Below, piece after piece: positions 37,321-45,300 of a stretch of 64,000 bases of DNA; within the stretch, counting starts at the first letter, position 1, and every line of letters starts with the position of its first letter. Both the position numbers and the translations under genes were made by a program. The notes beneath the pieces are model-generated. The model was not told the origin of the DNA. It searched no databases and saw nothing but the letters and a program-made list of their open reading frames with translations. The stretch is from Microbacterium psychrotolerans. GTDB taxonomy: Bacteria; Actinomycetota; Actinomycetes; Actinomycetales; Microbacteriaceae. The stretch covers positions 332,391-396,390 of the forward strand of contig NZ_JAVFWO010000001.1 in NCBI RefSeq assembly GCF_031085295.1, in the 5' to 3' direction.

Positions 37321-38484
37321 TCATGACGCGCCTTCACGACGGCCGCCGCCGGTGACGAGGCGAAGGCCGGCGCGCGCCGGGCGCACGTGCGGTCCCTCGG
37401 TGAGGAGCCAGCTGGCGGATCTCTGGTTGCGCTCGATGGCCGCTTCATCGACCGCGACACCGTGGCCGGGGGTATCGCCGAGCACGATTCCGCCATCGAC
37501 GATCTCCTGATCGATCGTGAGCCCGAACGGCGCACCGAGGTCCTGGACCTCCGTCGAGAGATGATTGGGCACGGATGCCGCCGCGTGTGCGACCGCCTGG
37601 TTCGTTGTCAGCCCCACGGGGCTGATCGGCAGATCGCGCGAGTGCGCGACGGTCGCGACTCGCAGGAAGTGGGTCACGCCCCAGGTACAGCCGACCTGCA
37701 CGACGTCGACGCCGTTGGCGTCGAGGAGCGGGCGGAACTGCTCGAGACCCGAGAGGTTCTCACCAGTCGCCACGGCGGCTTTGATCGAGTTCGACAGGCG
37801 TGCGTGGCCGGGGGCGTCCCAGCGTCGGAGGGGCTCTTCAATCCAGGTGAGATCGACCTCGTCTTCGATCGCCGACACGTAGCGGACGGCCTGCTTCAGA
37901 TTCCACGACTCGTTCGCGTCGAGCATGAGCGCGGGGGTGCGGGTGTTGCGCTTGAGGGCGTCGTCCAGGATGCGCAGACGGCGCAGATCCGCCTCGATGT
38001 CGAGACCCCCCTTGAGCTTTCCGCTGGTGAATCCGCGGTCTGCCATGACCGCATAGAAATCAGCGAGCTTCTCGTCGTCGAGGGCGATATCCAGGCCCGA
38101 CGCGTACCCCTCGATGAATCGATCGCGCGCTCCGAGCATCCGCCAGAGGGGCTCGCCGGCGATCTTGGCCTTGAGATCCCACAGTGCCATGTCCAACGTG
38201 CCGATCGCGCCAAAGGTCGCGCCGTTATGGCCAGCCTTGAAGACACGCGCGAGCATTCTGTCGTAGAGGGTCGTCACGGCGCGCGGGTCTTCACCCTCGA
38301 GAGCTGGAAAGAGCTGGTCAAGGTACTGATCGGTGCCCGTGCCGATACCCTCGATGCCCTCATCGGTCTCGAGAATCACCACGGGTACATCGGTGACGCC
38401 GTTCTTCAGGAAGCCGTTCACATCGCCGATCGGTCGTCCCCAATCACGAAAGGTGCGGACACATCGGTAGCCGGTGATCTTCAT
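37321..38484 (-). CDS. Acid-sugar dehydratase, mandelate racemase/muconate lactonising enzyme group
   Basis: Enolase-superfamily dehydratase of 387 residues converting an aldonate to a 2-keto-3-deoxy acid. Catalytic pattern: Lys156 and Lys158 in GKLKGG, metal ligands Asp189 (LDANES), Glu216 (WIEEP) and Glu242 (GENL). It is distinct from the FucD enzyme at 6713-8044, so it serves a second substrate. D-galactonate or L-rhamnonate would suit the nearby enzymes, but the sequence does not settle this. ATG at 38484 (MKITGYRC) follows GAGGAC; an upstream frame to 38526 adds 14 unlikely residues. Divergent from the aldo/keto reductase. Confidence 0.87.
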   Translation of the reverse strand: MKITGYRCVRTFRDWGRPIGDVNGFLKNGVTDVPVVILETDEGIEGIGTGTDQYLDQLFPALEGEDPRAVTTLYDRMLARVFKAGHNGATFGAIGTLDMALWDLKAKIAGEPLWRMLGARDRFIEGYASGLDIALDDEKLADFYAVMADRGFTSGKLKGGLDIEADLRRLRILDDALKRNTRTPALMLDANESWNLKQAVRYVSAIEDEVDLTWIEEPLRRWDAPGHARLSNSIKAAVATGENLSGLEQFRPLLDANGVDVVQVGCTWGVTHFLRVATVAHSRDLPISPVGLTTNQAVAHAAASVPNHLSTEVQDLGAPFGLTIDQEIVDGGIVLGDTPGHGVAVDEAAIERNQRSASWLLTEGPHVRPARAGLRLVTGGGRREGAS

Positions 38485-38522
38485 ATCGTCCTCGATTTCG
38501 CGCGGCGGGGCTCGAAGAAACA

Positions 38523-38539
38523 GCATACATCACACGTTA
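38523..38539. promoter_or_regulatory. Block C motif between dehydratase and aldo/keto reductase genes
   Basis: GCATACATCACACGTTA; its reverse complement TAACGTGTGATGTATGC matches 13 of 16 positions in the beta-helix upstream site. On the minus strand it includes a possible -10 TATGCT for the dehydratase/regulator operon. Placement between divergent genes allows control of both. Confidence 0.5.
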
Positions 38540-38585
38540 GACATTGCCGACTAGGATGTGCTGAGCGGACGACGAGAGGGAGCAA

Positions 38586-39584
38586 GTGCGAATGGAACAC
38601 CGTCAACGAGGTCGTGCGCCCGCACTGACCGAGATCGGCCTGGGAGCCGCGCAGCTCGGCAACCTCTACCGCGAGATCGACGACGACACGGCGAGGATGA
38701 CCGTCGATGCGGCGTGGGATGCCGGCATCCGGTACTTCGACACCGCCCCGCACTACGGGCTCGGTCTGTCGGAGCGCCGGCTGGGCGAGGCGCTGGCGTC
38801 GCGTCCGCGGAGCGAGTTCGTGCTGTCGACGAAGGTGGGACGTCTTCTCGTCGAGGACTCCGCCGGAAGACGGGTACCGGACGACGATGGCTTCGCGGTG
38901 ACCAGCTCGCTGCGTCGTCGATGGGACTTTTCGCGCGACGGCATCCTCACATCCGTCGAGGCGAGTCTGCGACGCCTGCGCACCGATCGCCTCGACATCG
39001 TCTACCTGCATGATCCCGACGACCATTGGGATGCCGCAGCGACGACCGGGGTGGACGCCCTGATCGAACTTCGCGATCAGGGCGTCGTGTCTGCGATCGG
39101 CGCTGGGATGAATCAGTCGGCGATGCTCGCGGAGTTCGTGCGCCGCTGCGACGTCGACATCATGATGGTGGCGGGTCGATACACGCTGCTCGATCAGTCC
39201 GCCGCCGCGGATCTGCTGCCGGCCGCAGCTGAGCGCGGTGTCGCGGTGGTTGCAGCGGCGATCTACAACTCCGGCCTGTTGAGCTCGGAGCGGCCCCGTG
39301 ACGGAGTGCGTTTCGACTACCACGATGCGCCGGTCGACCTCATTGCCAGGGCGAACGCGATGGCAGACCTCTGCGAAGAGCACGGGACGACGCTCCCTGC
39401 TGCGGCGGTCGCGTTCCCGCTTCGCAGCCCACTTGTGACATCCGTCGTCGTTGGCATGCGCGGAACCGGCCAGGTCGGGTCGACGATAGATCGCTACCAT
39501 GCTGCGCCTCCTCCCGAGCTCTGGGAGCAGCTCGCCGCGCACGGACTCATCCGGGCGGAAGACCGACCCGTTCGATCGTCGTAG
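38586..39584 (+). CDS. Aldo/keto reductase, L-fucose or D-threo-aldose 1-dehydrogenase-like
   Basis: NAD(P)-dependent oxidoreductase with the AKR barrel, 332 residues. Catalytic tetrad visible: Asp and Tyr in YFDTAPHYGLG, Lys in LSTKVGRLL, His in VYLHDPDD. The DDDGFAVTSSLRRRWDFSRDGIL insert is characteristic of the aldose 1-dehydrogenase branch that oxidises L-fucose or D-galactose to the lactone. It would be the first step before the lactonases. Start is GTG 38586 or ATG 38592; GAGAGGGAG upstream suits the ATG slightly better. Confidence 0.86.
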   Translation: MRMEHRQRGRAPALTEIGLGAAQLGNLYREIDDDTARMTVDAAWDAGIRYFDTAPHYGLGLSERRLGEALASRPRSEFVLSTKVGRLLVEDSAGRRVPDDDGFAVTSSLRRRWDFSRDGILTSVEASLRRLRTDRLDIVYLHDPDDHWDAAATTGVDALIELRDQGVVSAIGAGMNQSAMLAEFVRRCDVDIMMVAGRYTLLDQSAAADLLPAAAERGVAVVAAAIYNSGLLSSERPRDGVRFDYHDAPVDLIARANAMADLCEEHGTTLPAAAVAFPLRSPLVTSVVVGMRGTGQVGSTIDRYHAAPPPELWEQLAAHGLIRAEDRPVRSS

Positions 39585-39639
39585 CGCTGAAGGGCGGTCG
39601 GGAATCGGGTCCCGAGGAGCGCATTCGACGCCTGAGCCG

Positions 39640-39916
39640 GGGTCGTGGCGGCGAGCCTGCGTACAGGTCGCAGCGCCGTCCTCGGAGTCCTCGTGCCGGT
39701 GTGGAACGGGCGTTTGGATTCGCCGACGCCTTCCGTGCCACGGCCTCGCGACCGGCCCTCGCCTCGATCGGCGCGATGGGAGCGGCCCGCGAGGCGGGGC
39801 GCGCTGTGGGCACTGACCTCCCGCTCGTAGGGTACAACGCCCTCGTCGCGGTGCTCGACGAAGCATCCGCCCTCGGGACTACCCGCGCGCGTCAGGCGAT
39901 CACGCAGAGGGCGTAG
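39640..39916 (+). pseudogene. LacI-family regulator remnant
   Basis: Broken pieces of a LacI protein in two frames. In one frame VAASLRTGRSAVLGVLVPVWNG (near 39645-39711) is the segment after the DNA-binding domain. After a frameshift, the other frame reads FGFADAFRAT and then ALASIGAMGAAREAGRAVGTDLPLVGYN (near 39716-39840), the effector-domain end. The HTH and most of the sugar-binding domain are gone. It fills the gap between the aldo/keto reductase and the convergent SMP-30 lactonase, whose stop it overlaps. It was presumably a local sugar regulator. Confidence 0.65.
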
Positions 39917-40847
39917 GCGGCGCCGGCAGCGCTTGCGCGGCCCCGGCTCCCCCAGGTCTGCCGGCTGCCGGGGCGCGTACCGAGGTGCGGACGGAGTACA
40001 GACTCGACGTCGCCGTCATGAAGAGGACGTTGCGTGCGCGACCGCCGAACTCGAGGTTGGACACCGGCTCGGGCACGGCGATGCGCAGCAGTTCGTGGCC
40101 GTCGCTGTCGAAGCAGCTCACGCCTTCGCGGGTGGCGGCCCAGATGCGTCCGGCAGCGTCGATGCGGATCCCGTCGAAGCCTGACGGCGACGCGACCAGC
40201 ACACGCTCGGCGACCAGATGACCGCCGTCGTCAAGGGTGAGCGCTGAGATCGAGTCGCGCTCGCTGTCGACGACATAGAGCTCTCGTTCGTCGAGAGAGA
40301 AGGCGAGGCCGTTCGGTTGAGAGAATCCGCCCGAGACGAGCACCGGTTCGGTGGCACCTTCAGTCCATCTGTAGAGCCCTCGACTCTCTTGCTCGGCATC
40401 GGCCTGATGGCCCTCGTAGTCGCTGACGATCCCGTAGGTCGGGTCGGTGAACCAGACGTCTTCGCTCGCGCTCACCACCACATCGTTGGGACTGTTGAGC
40501 CTTCGCCCCTGGTAAGTGGATGCAAGCACGACGTCGCGGCCGTCGTGCTCCCGCCGGACGACGCTGCGCTCACCGTGCAGGCAGGTGACGACCCTTCCGA
40601 CGCGGTCGTGGGTTCGCCCGTTCGCGAAATGTGAGGGGTGATCGAAGACCACCACGGCGCCGCTCATCTCGTCGAGCCTCAGCGTGAGGTCATTCGGAAT
40701 GTCGCTGAACAGCAGGTATCGCCCCTGTGCCGAGTACGACGGCCCCTCGAGCCATCTGCCCGCCGAGTAATGGACGGCGAGGTTCGCGTCGGTCCGGATG
40801 CCGCGCATCCGATCATCGAGGACCGTGACACGGGTCGGAATCCGCAT
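39900..40847 (-). CDS. SMP-30/gluconolactonase family lactonase
   Basis: Six-bladed beta-propeller lactonase of 315 residues. WLEGPSYSAQGRYLLFSDIPND carries the metal-ligand Glu, LNSPNDVVVSASEDVWFTDPTYGI the conserved Asn/Asp, and QPNGLAFSLDERELYVVDSERD the later ligands. It would open an aldonolactone made by the aldo/keto reductase. ATG at 40847 has GGAG eight bases upstream; a GTG at 40865 makes a GTGA overlap with the reductase-like gene before it. The C-terminus has an Ala/Pro-rich tail of about 25 residues that looks like an extension over the LacI remnant. Confidence 0.88.
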   Translation of the reverse strand: MRIPTRVTVLDDRMRGIRTDANLAVHYSAGRWLEGPSYSAQGRYLLFSDIPNDLTLRLDEMSGAVVVFDHPSHFANGRTHDRVGRVVTCLHGERSVVRREHDGRDVVLASTYQGRRLNSPNDVVVSASEDVWFTDPTYGIVSDYEGHQADAEQESRGLYRWTEGATEPVLVSGGFSQPNGLAFSLDERELYVVDSERDSISALTLDDGGHLVAERVLVASPSGFDGIRIDAAGRIWAATREGVSCFDSDGHELLRIAVPEPVSNLEFGGRARNVLFMTATSSLYSVRTSVRAPAAGRPGGAGAAQALPAPPTPSA

Positions 40848-40861
40848 GCCGTCTTCTCCGC

Positions 40862-41467
40862 TCACGAGCGCGCCGTCGTCGCCGACCAACCGAAAGGGGT
40901 TTCTCCATTTCCCCGCAGCACGCGGTAGCCGAGGTACACGAACCCGTTCCCGAAGCGGCGCTCGCCGATGAGCTCCAGGTCGAGCCGCAGCCCGGCGTCG
41001 AGGAAGCGGACTCCGCCGCCGATGTGCGCGGGCGCGATCACCACGTGCACCTCGTCGAGGACGCCGGCGCGCGCGGCCACGGATGCGAGCTGGCCGCCGC
41101 CGATCGCGATCGGGCCGGCGGCGGCATCCGCCATCTGCCGCACCGCGACGGGATCGAAGTCGGCACGCAGTTCCGTGCGGCGCGTCGTCACCGCGGCGAG
41201 CGTCTTCGAGTAGACGATCTTGTCGGCGTCGCGCCACTGCAGGGCGAACTCGCGCTCGGCGGGCGACAGGTCATCGAGGGGCAGGTCGTCCCACACCTTC
41301 ATGACGTCGTAGACCTTGCGTCCGTAGAGGTGCGTGCGCGCGGCGGCGAGCAGGTCGTTCACGAACGCGTGCACCTCGGCGTCGGGCGTCGCCCAGTCCC
41401 AGCGCCCGTCGGGTCCGGCGATGTAGCCGTCGAGCGATGCGGAGTTGAAGTACGTCACGGAGCCCAC
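40862..41467 (-). CDS. Dihydrofolate reductase/RibD C-terminal domain family protein
   Basis: DHFR-fold reductase-like protein of 201 residues, of the YwjB/YyaP group whose function is unsettled. Family blocks: VTYFNSASLDGYIAGPDGRWDW, the RTHLYGRKVYDVMKVWDDL segment, KIVYSKTL, GPIAIGGGQL, and the closing FGNGFVYLGYRVL. The last 16 residues after that strand are extra and overlap the lactonase start, as if the gene end was formed at a junction. It marks the boundary between the sugar island and ordinary chromosome. Confidence 0.85.
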   Translation of the reverse strand: MGSVTYFNSASLDGYIAGPDGRWDWATPDAEVHAFVNDLLAAARTHLYGRKVYDVMKVWDDLPLDDLSPAEREFALQWRDADKIVYSKTLAAVTTRRTELRADFDPVAVRQMADAAAGPIAIGGGQLASVAARAGVLDEVHVVIAPAHIGGGVRFLDAGLRLDLELIGERRFGNGFVYLGYRVLRGNGETPFGWSATTARS

Positions 41468-41570
41468 TCCCGCACGCTACTCGGCGCGCCTTCCGCGGGC
41501 CACCCCGCATCCGTTGCCAGTCGATCTTCAGCATTCCCCCCTTGCGCAGATGACGGATGCTGCAGCTATT

Positions 41571-41604
41571 GTTTTTCGATAGGTCCTTGCCGTTTATCGA
41601 TAGG
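41571..41604 (+). promoter_or_regulatory. Tandem GTTT(T/A)TCGATAGG repeats before the DUF2975 operon
   Basis: GTTTTTCGATAGG (41571-41583) and GTTTATCGATAGG (41592-41604) differ at one base and are 21 bp apart, two helical turns. The second contains ATCGAT and may double as the -10, putting the RNA start at the GTG/ATG of the gene. They are good candidates for sites of the HTH protein encoded in the operon (42087-42332). Confidence 0.5.
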
Positions 41605-41610
41605 TTCGTG

Positions 41611-42087
41611 ATGCGCCCCACAACGATCGTGGTCCTCAAAGCACTCATCGCGGTGCTGATCGCACTGCTGCTGCTGTGCCAGGTCGCGGTGCTGCCCGGC
41701 ATGGCGCGCTCGCTGGCCGGGATGTACCCGTACCTGTCGTATCTGGAGGTGCCGGGAATCGTCATCGGCGTGATCTTCACGCTCTGCGCCCAGGTGGTGC
41801 TCGTCTGCGTCTGGCAGCTGCTGACCCTCGTGCGCGCCGACAGCATCTTCACGCCGCGCGCATTCGTCTGGGTCGATGTGAGCCTGGGCGCCGTCGTCTT
41901 CGCCACGGTGCTGGTCGTCACGACCCTGGCGTTCCTGATCACCGCCCCCGCAGGCTCGCCGTCGATCGTGCTGCTGTGCCTGCTCGGCATCGTGGTCGGC
42001 GCCGGGCTGTCGCTGCTGTTGGTGGTGCTGCGCGGACTGCTGCGCAAGGCGTCGCAGCTCGAGCACGACCTCTCGGAGGTGGTCTGA
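41611..42087 (+). CDS. DUF2975 membrane protein
   Basis: Membrane protein of 158 residues with four hydrophobic segments (about 6-28, 46-70, 88-112, 118-142) and a short charged tail. The family (DUF2975) is typically encoded directly before a small YozG-like Cro/CI regulator, as here; the pair may form a membrane sensor and regulator unit. ATG at 41611 is chosen because it follows the repeat/promoter region and fits the family's start; the frame is open further upstream. The stop shares a base with the next ATG (TGATG). Confidence 0.8.
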   Translation: MRPTTIVVLKALIAVLIALLLLCQVAVLPGMARSLAGMYPYLSYLEVPGIVIGVIFTLCAQVVLVCVWQLLTLVRADSIFTPRAFVWVDVSLGAVVFATVLVVTTLAFLITAPAGSPSIVLLCLLGIVVGAGLSLLLVVLRGLLRKASQLEHDLSEVV

Positions 42088-42332
42088 TGCCGATCATCAT
42101 CAACCTGGACGTGCAGCTGGCGAAGAAGAAGATGTCGGTCACCGACTTCGCCGCGGCGATCGACATCACCCCCGCGAACGTCTCGGTGCTCAAGAACGGC
42201 CGCGCGAAGGCCGTGCGCTTCACGACGCTCGACGCCATCTGCCGGGTGCTCGACTGCCAGCCAGGCGACATCCTGGAGTGGGTCCCCGACGACCATCCGG
42301 CCGCCGTCGCCGCGAGGGAGGACGACGCGTGA
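42087..42332 (+). CDS. YozG-like Cro/CI-type HTH regulator
   Basis: Small DNA-binding protein of 81 residues: MPIIINLDVQLAKKKMSVTD, the HTH FAAAIDITPANVSVLKNGRAKAVR, and LDAICRVLDCQPGDILEW. This is the regulator always found next to DUF2975 proteins. It overlaps both neighbours (TGATG at the start, GTGA at the end). It probably binds the repeat pair at 41571-41604 and autoregulates the operon. The last 12 residues are acidic. Confidence 0.88.
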   Translation: MPIIINLDVQLAKKKMSVTDFAAAIDITPANVSVLKNGRAKAVRFTTLDAICRVLDCQPGDILEWVPDDHPAAVAAREDDA

Positions 42333-45300
42333 GCGGCACGACCGTGCGCGAACGGCGCACGCACGCCTGGAGCGACACCGCGATCGCCGAGCTGCTCGAT
42401 GTCGTCCGCTGCCCGGTGTGCGCCGCGGGGATCGTCGCCGAGCAGCGGTGCCCCGCGTGCGGTGCGGACTTCGCCGGCGCCGTCGGCCGCGACCTCTGGC
42501 TCGCGTCACGGAACGCCGCGGACGCGTTGCGCACACGTCAGGCGCTGCTCGCGCAGGTGCCGCTGACACCGGTCACGGCGCCGGCGGCCCGTCCCGCCGC
42601 TGCGGGTGCGGACGCATCATCGGACCCCGCGGCGTCGGGCGCGGCGGCCGTTCACCCCGCCGGCGCCGGCGCCGGCGCGACCGTCAGCGCGACCGGCGGC
42701 GTCGGCGTCGGCGTCGGCGCTCCGAAGGCCTCCGCGACGGTGCAGTCCGTGCTCGCGGTCGCCGGTGCGGCGCTCGTCGCCGTCGCGGCGGTCGTGTTCA
42801 CGTTCTTCAACCCCGATCTCACCGACCCGTGGCCGCGCGCAGTCATCGTCGGAGCGATCGCCGCCGCCTTCCTCGGCGGATCCGCCTTCCTCGCCCGCCG
42901 GCACCTGCGCTTCTCCGCCGAGGCGATCGGGGCCCTCGGGATCGTCTTCCTGGCGCTCACGATCACCGCGGCGCTGCCCCTGCTCCCCCGGGATGCGAAC
43001 GGCTGGGTCTTCGCCGCGCTCGCCACGCTGGCGGCCGGCGGCGCTCTGGCGGTGCTCGGCCCGCGTGCCGGCATCCGTGCCTGGCTCTGGACCGGTCTGC
43101 TCTCGCTGGCGTTCGTCCCGCTCCTGCTCGCCCTGGGCGCCGGCTCGGCGCTCGCGACGACGGCCGGATGCCTCGCCTCGGCCGCTGCCGCCGCCGCGCT
43201 GGTCGCCCTCGCCTCGCGCACCGGCTCGGGCGCACGCCGCCCGCTCACCGCGGAGCGCGCGGCGCTGACGGTGGTGCAGTTCGGGTTCGCCGTCGCCGCG
43301 CTCTCCACGGTGTGGGGGACGGATGCCGCCACCGCCGTTCCGACCGCGTACCTCGCGAGCGCGACGCTCGTGTCGATCGCGGCGATCGCGGTCGCCTCTG
43401 CGCGGCACCCGGCGGGACGCTTGTGGAGCGGCGTCGCGGGCGCGGCGATGGTCGGCGCCGTGGCGGTGCTCCCGATCGCCATGACCGCGCTGGGCACGGG
43501 CACCTGGTTCGCCGCGTTCCCGGTGGCCGCCGGCCTCGGGCTCGTCTCGGTCGGCGCGGTCGCCCCGCTGCACCGCGTGGTCGCACGCGGTGCCCTGTTC
43601 ACCGGCGCGGTCGGCGTGGTCGCCCTCATTGCCGCGATTCCGACGCTGACGGCGTTCCTGTCGGTCGCGGGCGCGCTCGCCGGTCCGTACGCCGACCGCA
43701 TGTTCCTGCTGCCCGGCAGCGGCGCGGGCCTGACCGTCGGGATCGCCGCGCTCTCGCTGTCACTCGGCTCGTTCGCCGCGATCACCGCGCCCCGCGGCGT
43801 CGCGTCCGGCGCCGCGGCGGGCCCGGCATCCGTCGACCGCCACGGGGTCGGGGCGCATGGTGCGCAGTCGGTCCGCGATGCGCACGCCCAGGTGCCCGGA
43901 GCACCCCGAACGGAGGCGGGCGCGACCCCGACACACTCCGCATCACTCGCAGGCGGGTCCGGCAGCGAGGCGATGCCGCAGCCGCTCGGAACGCGATGGC
44001 TCGGATTCCTCGGCGCCTGGTACGCGGTGCTCGCCTTCCTCACGGTGCTGTCGCTGCCCGGCCTCGAGGTGTGGGCGCGGGTGGCGATCGGACTCGTCGC
44101 AGCCGTCGTCGCAGGTGCCGTCGTCACCACCGGGCTGCGCGATGCCTCGGCCGCCGTCCGGATGCCCCTCGTGGCGGGCGCGCACGCGGCCGTGCTGTTC
44201 GCCGCGGTGCTGTCGTGGCGCGACGACGACCTCACGGTGTGGGCCGGCACGGCGGTCGTCGCATCGATCGGCGTCCTCGCACTGACCGTGCCGCGTGCGG
44301 GCCGCTTCGTGCATGTCGGTGTCGCCTTCGGGTACGCGCTCGTGGTGCTCGCGACCGCGCTCGCCCGCGGTGGCGCCGATCCGCTCGTCGTCGTTTGCCT
44401 CACCACCTGCGCCGCCGGTGCGGTCGCCATCGCGACGACGTTCGCCCGCCGCATCCCGTCGCGCGAGTGGCATGCGGTGCTCGTGGTGACGGCCGTGCCC
44501 TTCGCGATCGGCGTGCTGCAGGTGGTGTTCGAGCGCAGCGGCTGGACGGCCCTCTCGACCGCTGTCATCTTCGGCCTCGCGCTGACGCTTGTCACCACCA
44601 CGCGCGCGGGTCTCGGCCTCGTGGTGCGCACGCTGGCGGCTGCGACGCTCGTCCCCGCCATCGCCGTCGTGACGGTGTGCCTCGGTGCGCAGCTGCTCCC
44701 CATGAGCGGGTCCCCGGTGGTGCTCCCGGTGATCGCCGCAGTGGTGGCGGGCGTGCTGGCGTCGGCCGACCTGATCGGCGCCGCGCTGAGACGGCGGCTG
44801 CCGCCAGAGCAGGCGCACGCCGCCGGACTCGCGGTGGAGGCATCCGCTCTCCTCACCGCGGCCATCGCCGTCGCGCTCGCGCTGGTGCGCACGTCGGCGG
44901 GACTGCCCACCACCCTGCTGGTGCTCGTGATCCTCGGCACCGGGTTCGCCGTGACTGCGCTCACCGCACCGCGCCGCTATGCGTGGCCCCTCGCCGGCGC
45001 TGCGTTCACCGGCGCGCTCTGGAGCGCGTGGGGCATCGTCGGCGTCACCGGTCTCGAGCCGTACCTGCTGCCTCCTGCTCTCGGTGCCGCGGTCGTCGGC
45101 GCGCTGCTCACCGCCCGCGGTCGCCGTGCGGTCGGCCTGTACGCCGCCGGACTCGCGATCGCGGTGGTGCCCGTGGTGCTCGCACTCGCCCTCAACGGGA
45201 CGGATGCCGCGATACCGGCGTTCGCCGCCGACGCCGTCGCTCCCGGCCGGGCCGCGGGACTCGTCGGCGCTGCGTGGGCACTGGTGGCGGCATCCGTCGT

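Noticed and set aside
42695..42725. GGCGTC hexamer repeats in the large membrane gene
   Set aside because: Unit length is a multiple of three and encodes a Gly/Val linker; copy changes would not shift the frame, so phase variation is unlikely.
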